This document shows positions 21,536 to 31,878 of a stretch of DNA of 64,000 nt, piece after piece. The translations under genes were made by a program, and so were the position numbers. Position 1 is the first letter of the stretch; every line of letters begins with the position of its first letter. Below the pieces are notes generated by a model. It searched no databases, was not told where the DNA came from, and was given only the letters and a program-made list of their open reading frames with translations. This stretch comes from Phellopilus nigrolimitatus (lineage: Eukaryota > Basidiomycota > Agaricomycetes > Hymenochaetales > Hymenochaetaceae): contig JAJOHG010000001.1 in NCBI GenBank assembly GCA_021029095.1, positions 310,001-374,000 of the forward strand, in the 5' to 3' direction.

Positions 21536-24168
21536 TCAGGTAGCCGACTTTATTGTAGGCTCCTCCTTGCGCGACTGCAGAAATTTCACGCCCGTCCAAA
21601 GATACTTTGTATAAAAGTCTATGCTCAGGTCCTCAAGCTGGTCATAGAATTCCTTGGCGAGAACAAAATCTGCGATGACATCCTCCAGAGTCTCGTACTG
21701 GCTGTTTGCGACAAAAGTCAGTAGAAACATATCGAGCCTCTCCGCGGCTTCCTGGGAAAGAGACAGCCAGTCCGACGCCAAAGGCAGGAGCTGCACAAGT
21801 GGTTTGGAGAACGGCATTGTAAGTCTCGTTGATTCCTTAGATAGGTCGGTAATGATGCCGGTCTTTCGATCAAGAACCTGATGGAGGTCGTCGGCGGTCA
21901 AACGTTCGATCCAAAGAGCCTCGAGGTTTGAAGGATTTTCTAACCCGTATAAAGCACACCACAAAACCAGCCATGCAAATGATTCAAGGTCGTCGATGGC
22001 CGTGTGCAGAATGAACTCGTCTAGGATCCAGCCTCGAGTAATTCGTTGTGACATAAACGGCAAAGTTCCCTTTGAATGAAGCCGTCCTTAGTTCTCAAGA
22101 GTCGAGGGCTTCTTTCGCGACAATGATAAGTACGTACCGAGCGATGTCTCCCTGACTCACGATCCTTTCTCCACTCAATCGCCTGATCGCCATCGTTGAT
22201 GAACCCCAAGCATTCACTCATATACTCCAATAGAAAAATGAATTCGCCTGTATTTTGCACTCTGAGAATCGGATGTCAGCTCAACTCAAGGACTTAAATT
22301 GAGATGACGCACTTAGGATGGGAAAAGCAGGCGTTCATCTTTTGTATATAATCGCGACTGCGCTGCACCACTTTCGGCATTCTCAGGACATTACCAGAGG
22401 AGACATCCCGATGAAGATGACCATTCAGGAACAGATTGAAATGACCTGCATAATCTTGTTAGATTACAATATAGAAAAGTCCGATGAAAAGCGTACCTAT
22501 TATGCCGTCTACAGCAGCATGACCGATGTCGTACGGCTCGGCGCCGACGAGACTCTCGCCCTCGGTCAAGGCGATCAAGTAATTCTGGACACGAGGTTCG
22601 ACGATAGGATCGCAGGTCGGTCTCTTCTGCTTTCCGTAGTAGTCATCGCAAATTTGAACATCCTCCAAATCGCTGAAGATATCCGTAGGATGAGGGACAG
22701 TGAAACCGCCAAGAATATCGGGAATGCCATGTTGACCTTGAACAGCTTCGAACATTTTCATCTCGGCGGATGCTCGCGATCTCAAGGGCCACGAATCTTT
22801 AAGTACGATCGGTTTCCCACGTGCCTCTGTCCATGTCACCGCAAGAGTCCAATCAGGAGAAGACAGAGCTTCTATGGACTTGCGCAGCTCAATGGCTAAA
22901 GAGGGTGGTAACTGAACGGCTGCATCCGATGATACCTGCGAAGTCGATGGACTTGATGAAGTCTGTGTGTTTGATATCTTGTCTAACTCCACCAAGCGCC
23001 GAGAACGCCTTGATTGCGAAGGATGCGTTGCGTGTGCGAGATGTTCTTCCGGTGAGTTTAGGTGTCCTATAGATGTGTGCAGAATATGCGAGTTTGGTGT
23101 TGCTTCCTTTGCTTTGGATCGTGTCTGCATGTGAGTGGTGTAGTTGACGTCAATTCCACTCGAGACTGTGACCTTTTTAAACTCATTCGTCAACGTATCC
23201 ATATTCATGATCAGTGCCAAAGCTAGGATCAAAAGATACACGTGTGTCGCACGGCCCAGGATGCAGACGCGTCTCCACAGTATTTTGTCTACCTTCCACC
23301 ACTCTCCTCGAGGGAGAGACGTCGGGAGGTTGTAAAGCACGTACTCGTCCAGGCTTCGTTGAAAAGTGCTAAATCCGGCGCGTGCTTCGTCGCAAATGAC
23401 TAGGCCTATCATGCCCTTCACAAAGCTTTTGAGATCGGCTTTGTCGAGAATATGCAAGGCAGGTGTGAGGAATAGGCCCATGCGAGTAAAAAAGCAGAAT
23501 CGGATCTTCCGCTGGATATGATTGTAGACAATGACAAGGCTATACCACCGAGAGCCAAGTTCAAGCATGGAGCGACCGTACGTGGATGCCTGCTTTAGAG
23601 CCTCCGCCCAATTCCCTTTGACACCACCAGCGACAGAAATGTCATGAAAGTACAAGCGCTCCTGATTTGCATCACTAGCTCCGTGGACGCATCCGACAAA
23701 GTCCGGTTTGAGTTCTCCTTTCCCGTCACTCTTGTCAGCGACAGGTTTGTCGTAAGTCGTGAACTTCAGCTTCGATATATGGCCAGGAGAAGACGAGTCC
23801 TGCGGGGCAATACTGGCAGCTGCATTGAGCAAAGAGCAGAACGGATCGTAATAGCTACGCTCGGGTTTGTCCTTCTTGGTCAGTTCCTGAATGCCATCTG
23901 TCTTATTCGACAGGAAGTTAGACACGAAGTCGTCTACCGCTTTGCCGACCTGGATTTCCACCTGAGTCGGTACAGGGAAGACGGTTTGGATAAGTGACTT
24001 GCTCTCAAAAACGTGGCCATGGAGCTCGGTGTATAGCAGATTTTTCAGGTCATCTTGGGAACGGGGAGCGGATTCTATGGTCTGGGAGGAAGTTCTGCTC
24101 TGCGGCGTTTGGGGTGACGAGTTGGAAGGCGGCTTCGACTTGGGTGTTTGAGGTGGAACGGTAGACAT
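21536..24168 (-). CDS. FunK1-type fungal protein kinase
   Basis: FunK1 is a fungal-specific kinase family greatly expanded in Agaricomycetes; substrates are mostly unknown. ATG at 24168 follows a TATA-like palindrome. The N-terminal 550 residues include the family's conserved lead domain (YYDPFCSLLNAAASIAP, GELKPDFVGC, RWYSLVIVYNHIQRKIRFCF) and a Ser/Thr-rich insert at about residues 345-410. The kinase core follows: IVLKDSWPLRSRASAE with the lysine, EMKMFEAVQGQHGIPDILGG, then after an intron LHRDVSSGNVL (catalytic loop), CLGFINDGDQAIEW in the DFG position, and GTLPFMSQRI. It ends RKEEPTIKSAT. The metal-binding DFG is replaced by a D-G-D-Q-A pattern, in line with the family's usual D-x-D-x-A. 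Confidence 0.88.
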
Positions 24169-24197
24169 GGCAATCTATGTGAGAGACGAAGCTTGAT

Positions 24198-24211
24198 GCT
24201 TTTATAAAAGC
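24198..24211 (-). promoter_or_regulatory. TATA-like palindrome upstream of FunK1
   Basis: GCTTTTATAAAAGC, a perfect 14-bp palindrome with a TATAAAA core, lies about 30 bp upstream of the FunK1 ATG. If it acts as a TATA box, the 5' UTR is extremely short, or translation starts further in. Confidence 0.4.
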
Positions 24212-24352
24212 TTGCAAGCATACAGAGGGTGTGACCGAAGCAACGCAGGTGAAGTCACTGGAGTTGTCGTCGTGGTTGATGTATGTTGACGCGTCTGCCA
24301 GGGGGTCTCGTGTGTGGGTCTCAGGTTCGACAGGATGAACCACTGACGAACA

Positions 24353-24444
24353 GCAAAGCCCAGAGTCTATAGTCAGGGGAAGGATACAGCGGATAGTGCT
24401 AAGTGGACACGACGCGAAGACGACGCGTCAATGCCGTGGGAACT
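24353..24444. repeat. dispersed repeat R1, copy 2
   Basis: Second copy of the repeat at 16633-16724, in the same orientation, with two exact blocks of 20 and 23 nt separated by the same 49-nt interval. It lies 185-276 bp upstream of the FunK1 start codon. The rest of 24169-25025 has no gene that I can support. Confidence 0.8.
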
Positions 24445-24837
24445 GGGAAGCGGCCATTCGGTGTGCCTACGGTGGCGCCGTTGATCCTTGGACCATCATT
24501 CGAGCGGATTCGGACGCGGGTTTGAAGGAGACGGCCGTATTGAAGTGTAAAACTTGCAAGCAGTCGCCAGGCCCGAGAAGTTGACCTCTTTCGGACATGC
24601 TATATCAACCTGGTGCTGTGTTGAACTATGATATCCACTTTGTTACAATTTACTTGGTAAGTGATAAATAAACATGTTTAAATATGTGGGCTTAACCTGA
24701 GCTCTTTTAGCAATTCTTGCTATTCATTCTTTCAGGCAATGCCAATATTGTCGGAAAGTGTACAATAAATTATATAGTACATTTAGTACAACTATAATAC
24801 TATGTCATAGAGAAAGTATTTTTTTACTGAGCTCAGA

Positions 24838-25010
24838 GGGTACGGTTGTGTAGTGAGAGGGTGAGAGGGTCAGATAGAGGTAGAGGGAGAGAAAGAGAAG
24901 AGAGATGGCCTGCATGCGTCAAGGGGCACGCACCATACCAACGGGCGGCCCGGCGGGGGCACCGTACAAAGTCACGTCCCCGGTAAAAGGGAGCTTCACT
25001 CCCAATAAAA
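24838..25010 (+). repeat. dispersed structured repeat R2, copy 1
   Basis: Starts with a purine-rich GAGAGGG tract, passes through a CATGC word and a G/C-rich middle, and ends GGTAAAAGGGAG-CTTCA-CTCCC-AATAAA (24981-25009). The last part can form a small hairpin. The same succession occurs at 60438-60625. It abuts the 3' end of the gene ending at 25026. It may be a SINE-like element or an old insertion. Confidence 0.6.
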
Positions 25011-25025
25011 ACATCGACGACGACT

Positions 25026-28000
25026 CTATGCCCAATGTACAAACCGCATGTGTAAATCAGGTCTGTCTGGATGGCGCTCGTTGTGCTTGTCGAAAAATTT
25101 CATAAATTTGTCTGATATCTTGAGAATGGCCTCATCGAATTTCTGGCTGTCGACAGCCCCCAAGAAGCGGCGGACGAGACGTTTCGCATGAGCGTGGTCG
25201 GCTCGGAAGGCGTCGGTATTCTGCCATGCCTGAGAATTGTTGTCACCCGGTGCAAGCTGGTCCATGTGGTTCACCAATATAAGCAGTGCTGCAATTTGAT
25301 TGCAGGACGGGAAGCGGTCTGAAGAATAGTAACTTATATATCAACCCATTGTTTTAAAGTCTCGAGAAGAACTCACATGGCATGTCCTCGACCCCCATTT
25401 CCTTCCTGTCATTGACGGTCTGAAGTAGGCTGTCCAAGATCTTGAAAAAAATGACAGGGGACGAAGGCCAAGGCGAAGGTACGAGAACGTTTCTAACTTG
25501 ATGTTTGATCGTCATGGCGCTCAAAATGCCGGTAAAATGCAGGCCGCAGTAGAAGTTGCCCCCGATTGTGAGACAGTTGTCGATGTTCGCCTCGAAATAT
25601 TGCACGCCAGGCGGTATGAAACTAAATCAGAAACCACGGATCAGGACATTTCAAGCATCCCGCTCCCCGCGTAATAGACACCTACAGTTGGTCTCCATTC
25701 TCAACATACAAGACGAACCACTTGGTGTTAGGTGGAAAGTCGGAGAGTCCTTTTTCCGCGCCCACGTCCACAAAGCAGTCCGGTATGCAGATAAGTTTAG
25801 TTCCCAGAACGGGAGAGAGGTATACGCCCGTTGTGGCCGTTCGAATATCAACTAAAGTAAACGCAGTGGAAATATCGACCCATTTGGAGGCCAAGGAAAG
25901 GTTCGGACACAACTTCGTCTTCCAAACATAATCTGGGGAGTCTCTGAGCAGGACATGGCTAAAATCGTCAAAATCTCTGTGGCTGCATTGATAATGGTTT
26001 AAAAGAAAACGATGGGACTGGAGCTCACTCAATCGGTAGAGACACGGATTCGTTAATCAGTGGTATACAGCAGGATACTGGGTGTTTCTTTAGGCCAACA
26101 GCGATATCAATGAGAGAGGACATGGGTGCACGTCTGGCCTGTTGAATCGGAGAATCAGCTCGTACCGTATGGTCTTTAATCCGAAATTTACGTAAGCCAA
26201 AGATGTTCCTTAGAAAGACAAGTCATTTGATATGCGCACCTTGCACCATTCGCTGCTCAGTAGTTTCGAAAAGAAGTTGAATTCCGGTGGATTTCCAACT
26301 AGTGATATCAAGAAGACTGTTTCTGCTGCTTTCGACTGGGCCAACTCGAACGACAAAAATCGGGCGCTTGCCCCGTATGATGGTTCGGCGTTCTCCTACC
26401 GACATCTCATCCCATTCAGACTCAGCTATCACGTTAATTTCTTTATAGTGCTCGGGTGGTACTTTGTTATCAAGTATTTTTATAAGTGTTTTTACTAGCG
26501 GAGCCTATGCCATTTGATATAAGAGAGGTTTGTAAATAAAAAGCCACAAGAGCTGCTCACCGTCGTATCCCAGGTAGAAAATTTGTTATACAAAACACCA
26601 TCATCATGACCCAGGGCCTGCAATCCTTTGTCATTGCTTATTCCTCTATCAAAGAATCGCGGAAAGCTCGGTAGGTTGGGCGCGCTGATTGGCTGTGTTA
26701 AGGGGGGCAAAACATAATGCTGTTAGCAAACGTTGGCTGGTTCCCGCCCCCACCCTGAGACAATGAACATACCTGGATGGTCTTCTCGTTGAGCGGAGGG
26801 AGACCATATACCGATGGCAAATTCATTTCTGACTCGCGTAGTCGTTTCACTCCATGGCTTCCGGTTTCTCTGTCATTCTCATCTTCCTCCTCTTGGAATT
26901 CCCTCCTTCGTTTTTTGGCAGGAGTTCCTGGAGGAAGTATGTTTGGCGCCAGGGAAGGAGGCCACTCGTCAGAACCGAGAGGCGGAAATGGTGGCCTACT
27001 CCTATCACTCTGCGATCTACCCTGTAGGCATGTCAGGTGTCACAATTGGGTGACAAAAGTGGGATATGTAAACTCACGCCATCCCGTTCCGAATTACCGG
27101 CATTGTCGTCGTCACGATTGACGGGTCCAACCACAGCGCGTCTAGCGATCGCCCGATCCACTTTGAGGTTGACGATGAAGTTTTTGATATCGTCCTTCAA
27201 GTTTACGTTGCGGAGCCGAGGGATATGGGTTTTTGGATTATGGGCAATGTCAGAAGCGTAGTTGATGATCTTCAAGAGGAGCTGATTTCTTTCCCTCGAC
27301 GTATCGTGCGCGTCATCTCGCCTCTGCGTGGCCTGAGTAACATTATCACTGAAGGATTGCCATTTCTGGATGTTCGCTTTCATGCAGGTATCGAAGACGT
27401 GGCAGCCTTCCATCGCCATACGTCTAATGACGATCAGAAGATCGAACATTGCGGACGTGCGCTCAGGATCATCGATACACGGAGCATAGCTGAGAGCCTG
27501 TAAGTGTCGAAAAAATGGTTCAGAAAACATGGTGTCGGATTTTGGAAATCGCCACACGCACAGCTGCAGCCTCGTATAGGGCTACTCGTTTTTTCGCATT
27601 ATCCATAGAGACACGGCGTTCAGAGAAGAGAGAAAAGGGAGAGAAGGCTGCGGCAAAGTATATGCCGCGGAGAAGGTCGTAGTCACTGAGGTCCTTGAGT
27701 AAAGATTTCGTGCTTTCATCGTCGCCGACACTGTCACTTCAGAAAAAGAGTAAAGGGCATTTTTATTCAAGGAGTAAAGGCATGACGTACAGCAATACTT
27801 GAACCAAAGATGCGCATTTTCCATTCTTGAGGGCAGGACCGGGCTTCTAAATAAATAAAAAATAAAATGCACGATGCCTAAAATGCCGAGGTCACTCACC
27901 AGGCAGAGAGCGAGGAGCCCTAAGCTTGCCATGCAGAAATTGTGTCTAGTCGAAGCATAGAGGACATGTTGAACGGATTGGTCTGCTCCTGTGGCCAAGG

Positions 28001-28757
28001 AAGCGATGGTCCGATGCAAGCTTTGCCGATCGCCGTCCTCATACACAAGCGTCATTGCTCCTCCCACCTGAGGCACGCTCACTTGGTCATTATTTTCAGC
28101 ATGATTTACTGTAGCGGAGTGGAATGCAGTCGCAAAGGAGGCCAGAGTAGACTTCCAGTTGACTCCGAGGTCAAGAAGAGCAGAAATACCAGCAGAGAGT
28201 TTCTTGGGACGTTGAGTGGAAAGCAGCGGAGCATTATGGCGGAGTACACTAGTGTTGTTGAAGAGCGTAATAGACATGCGATCATATACTGCAATCTGCA
28301 GGATGCCGTGTAGGAAGGAAGGCGTATCACCTTTCGTAATACTGTCCGCGGTAGAAAAGGCACTCTCAGCGAGACGCCTTTCAGTTTTCCGTGTTGCAAT
28401 CATACTATGCATAAGTTCGTCGTCAAATTTGAGAACTCGATCATGGAGGACTGCGATGTTCGTTGCAAATGCCTTGCGCACGGGGTCTTGGTCAGTAAGG
28501 TAAGAGTCCCATAGATCAGAGGTGCTAAGCCAGTGCATAGAACAAGCTGCTCTGGTGATCCTATACAGCGGCATATCGACCTCCGATGGTTGGAGGTCTT
28601 TGAGTAGCCTCACGCAATCCATGTACCTGCTATCATCGCTGGAAGGCTAGGTAGAAACAGTTGTGAGTGCAATACTGCCACCCCAAGAAAAACGAACAGC
28701 CTGAACTTGACGGTCTTCTTCTTCTTCTTCCTCTTCGACATGGCCATCCATTTGCAT
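25026..28757 (-). CDS. large protein with a helical N-terminal half and JmjC-like C-terminal fold
   Basis: A multi-exon gene of roughly 1,000 residues. Start MQMDGHVEEEEEEEDRQVQ at 28757 (or Met at 28751) splices to PSSDDSRYMDCVRLLKDLQP. The first half is mostly helical, of unknown family. A linker carries a basic/acidic patch (PAKKRRREFQEEEDEN, a likely NLS). The C-terminal half reads FSTWDTTAPLVKTLIKIL, KWVDISTAFTLVDI.., LGTKLICIP, then FIPPGVQYFEANIDNCLTIG, which resembles the JmjC cupin core. The usual iron ligands are not obvious: the HxD position reads LVDIRT and the distal His of PPG-x-x-H is Tyr. Exon phases join without a stop, so I treat it as one gene; a two-gene split near 27050 is the alternative. 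Confidence 0.6.
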
Positions 28758-29390
28758 TTCGTTCTCGCGGTTTATTATTTTGAATGAAAAGATGGAATAT
28801 ATGAATATTTTCCCTTCAGTGGAGGAAAGGGTAGAGTGGTAAAGTATGTACGTACGTTGGTTTCGGTCGCAGGCATACCGTGGGAACTTGCAGTCCAAGT
28901 GACGTACCTTGCTTATGATCGATCCCAGCTTAGGGCCTATGAGTTACGAGAAGATGCAGCAAGGTCAATGCCAGAATTGTCGATCTTCAGAAGTTGCAAG
29001 CTTCAAAAGCGTCAGTCAAATGATCCGCTTTCAGCGCCAATATCCTGTGCATATAGAGGCAAACGTTGTTGAAAAGCACTTAAATGCGCACAACTTTGCT
29101 GATTTGAAACCAGTGAAATAATGCGACGGCAGAGGATCGATACATACTCGCAACATCTGCCACGTGAGCTTAGTTTCTATACGCAAAGCGTCCCTTGAAT
29201 GTATATGGTAGTCGACATGCAGTTCATGTATATGTTGGACAACCATTTCAGCTACCTGAAACAAGGAGGTATCAAACAATTAATGCAGGAATCATGACGT
29301 ACAAGGAGCAGTCCACAAAAGAAACTGTAAGTTAATTGGACTAGCGATAAAAATCATGAATAGTGCCAACATGCGACACTCTGGTTCATT
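28758..29390. other. intergenic, possible orphan exons on the minus strand
   Basis: The minus strand has a frame around 29160-29340 reading LVQLTYSFFCGLLL, spliceable to VAEMVVQHIHELHVDYHIHS.., with GTATGT following. This could be the remains of a membrane protein or unrecognised 5' exons. I cannot extend it to a full gene. Confidence 0.3.
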
Positions 29391-30748
29391 TTAAGGTCCT
29401 TCACCTCTCCCCTTCCCCTTTCCATCTGACTCCGTTAAGCCAAGATCAACTTCGCTGCTGCCCCTGTGTTGGTCATGTGGGTGCACTCTTCCCAAGTCGG
29501 ATACAGGCGTCCCGGGGCTTACTGAAGATGAAGGAGATCCTGATTCTACCATCGGTACTGTCGACTCTTTCGGTGGAGCCGCAGAAGACGCCATACGCTG
29601 ATCAAGGGCTTTCAATGCTAGCGCTCTGGAAATAACGCACACGGTAAATCTCATTAAAAGTCCTGTATGATAGAGGAAACTCACCGCCGCCTTTCAGCCT
29701 CTGCACGAGGGCCACCAGGAAGCTGAGCGTAGCCCCCTGACTCTATATCACCGCCAGCTCCAGGAATAAGATAAAAACGTGTCGCGAGCGGGTGCACGAA
29801 GTTCCCGAGAATCGTAATCGGGGTACTATCCAGTATAAAATTAGCCTGTGAAAATGACATAGAATGATTGGAGCATACTGAATGAATGGAGGGAACCATG
29901 ACACGAAGGCAAAAGTCTCGCTTCGATCCCCATACGAAACACCTGCAATGGAATCCCCCTGGTTTTTCTTGTAGAAACGAAGATAGAGCCATGCCACGAG
30001 CCAGCCCCACTGGATGTTAATCCACGGAGATTGGAATCCAGCAAAAACCATAACAGTCGATAGTGTCACGTAAGCCATTGGCAAGCGCTAGAGCAAGTCA
30101 TAAGCTCAAGGAAAGAAGAATATGCAAATGCTGCGTACCTTCACGCGTACTTTCAGCATTCCAAAAACCTGCACTTGATGTTCAGGTATCAACTGTGTAA
30201 AAGCAACAAGGATTCCCGTTTGCAGAGCCATTTGACCATGGTATTCGAGATCGTAGCTGAAAAAAAGTCAATGAAGACAACCTTCAATGAGAGAATGCAC
30301 GGCTCACAGGAAAAGGTCAGCATTTCTGAACACAAGAAACTCGACCCAGTTGACAACAAAAGACATGAGATTTGGAATAGCAGTCGTAACGAGGATAAAT
30401 TTAAGTGTCTCGATCGAGCCCCATAGCCTTTCTAGATATCGAAGAGACACAGGAACGAATATGAGAGATAAAACAAGCTGCGATATGTTCAGACATGCGC
30501 GGTTTGAGAAATGCAAAGCGACTTGCCTCTATGATCGTTACTTCCACCAATCCTGCCGTCACAAGGGTCCATGGATAGAAAATGCTCTGGCCAGGAACTA
30601 GCGTCAAGTATGGAGTTGAATACGGTCTAGTGTCGTTCCACCGCAGGAGATAATAGAGAAAAGAAAAAGCAACTGTCGCCGCAGTAAATGAGCGCGTCGT
30701 TACAGGAGTTGAAGTTATTAGCTGGAGGGGAGAAGAAAGGATGGCCAT
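29391..30748 (-). CDS. TMEM115-like (DUF1751) Golgi membrane protein
   Basis: Rhomboid-like but non-proteolytic membrane protein; the animal TMEM115 sits in the Golgi and affects retrograde transport and glycosylation. ATG at 30748 gives MAILSSPLQLITSTPVTTRS, followed by family signatures LYYLLRWNDTRPY, LVPGQSIFYPWTLVTAGLVE and VPVSLRYLERLWGSIETLKF. Further membrane segments follow: LPMAYVTLSTVMVFAG, WGWLVAWLYLRFYKKNQGDS. After those come TPITILGNFVHPLATRFYLI and a cytosolic Ser/Pro/Gly-rich tail ending GKGKGRGEGP. Seven or so short exons. It is divergent from the FAM32A-like gene over about 250 bp. Confidence 0.88.
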
Positions 30749-30994
30749 GAAGACTACAAATGACTTCACGAAGAAGCCGGCCTTATCCTGTATCTTCGAT
30801 TGCACTAAGAATCGATGATCCTCGACAGCGCACGCTGATGAAGTTTGCGCGTCGGGTGCGTAGCGTACGCGTCCAGCTTCGGGCAACCAGGCAAATGTAA
30901 AGAGTACAGCCACCTAAGGCGAAACCCGGCCCTGAAGTGCTACTGGATCTTGGCCGTGTTTGGCAGTCAATGATCTTCGTCTTCAAAGGCCACC
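30749..30994. promoter_or_regulatory. shared divergent promoter, TMEM115-like / FAM32A-like
   Basis: 246 bp between the start codons of two divergent housekeeping genes. It must contain both promoters. No obvious TATA box on either side. Confidence 0.45.
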
Positions 30995-31562
30995 ATGTCA
31001 GACTACGATTTCCGGCCAGGCGGGTCTCTCAAGCTCAAGGGTAGAGTGATCGAGGGCGGGGTGGTTAAAAAGTATGTCTGCTGTCTGAGTTATGTAGTAC
31101 AACTTACTAAGACCGGGATACAGGAAGAAGAGGAAGGACAAATCTTCGAAGCTGAAAGTCGAGAAGAGGAAAGACGAAAAGCCGGCAAGAGGGTCGCCTC
31201 TAGGAGATGATAAGAGAGGCGAAGAGTCCTCGAAGTCCGACGGGAAGTCGCCATCGGGGTCTGGTGCTGGTGATGATAACAGGACGGAGGCTGAGAGGAG
31301 GTTTGAAGAGAGTCAACGTCGACGGGTGAGGAATTTCCAGCGCGAGGCGTCTTTAGTGGCGCTAACCAGCTGTCTGTTTTAGTTGGAAGAACGGGTAAAG
31401 AAACTGGCATCGCAGACGCACAAAGACCGCGTACACGAGTTCAACACTAAGCTAGAAGCACTTAGCGAACACCATGACATTCCCAAGGCAAGTTCATGTT
31501 AACTCTGAGCGTTTGTGATGGCCTTGCTGATGAGCTGGCATATTTAGGTTGGTCCTGGATAA
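30995..31562 (+). CDS. FAM32A-like (DUF1754) protein
   Basis: Small, highly charged nuclear protein family; human FAM32A is found in the spliceosome, where it helps 3' splice-site docking. It starts MSDYDFRPGGSLKLKGRVIE, passes through a Lys-rich stretch (KKKKRKDKSSKLKVEKRK), then the conserved TEAERRFEESQRRRLEERVK and HKDRVHEFNTKLEALSEHHD, ending in the family's IPKVGPG. The conserved ending is only obtained if the last intron (31488-31547) uses a GC donor (GCAAGT). The other two introns are GT-AG. Confidence 0.9.
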
Positions 31563-31878
31563 GACCTGCTTTGTGTCAGGTACAGGCTATCGGTCAGGCT
31601 TTCTTTCGGACGTTGTCTTCTATGAATGTTTTGTTTTTTGTATCTCTAAGGCAATGGATATTTTCTTGGAGCTGAGAGACCTTGAGCCGTCAAATCGGCC
31701 TGCGTATTAGCGTCCTTGTATTGTTCCCTAAATATTAAATGATATTTTTTGAGGTTTGGTGATTTATTTGGGCATGTTCGATCGGAAGTGTCCATGCGCC
31801 ATACTGCGTCGCCTCAAACTCACCTCTCCACTACCACGACCTTCAGCCACCACACTGTCTTTCGTCGCCATCGACGAC

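Noticed and set aside
25995..26070. A tRNA-like word (GAGCTCACTCAATCGGTAGAG) resembling an A box
   Set aside because: No matching T-arm with a GGTTCGA-type B box follows, the acceptor ends do not pair, and the stretch spans an exon-intron border of the JmjC-like gene.
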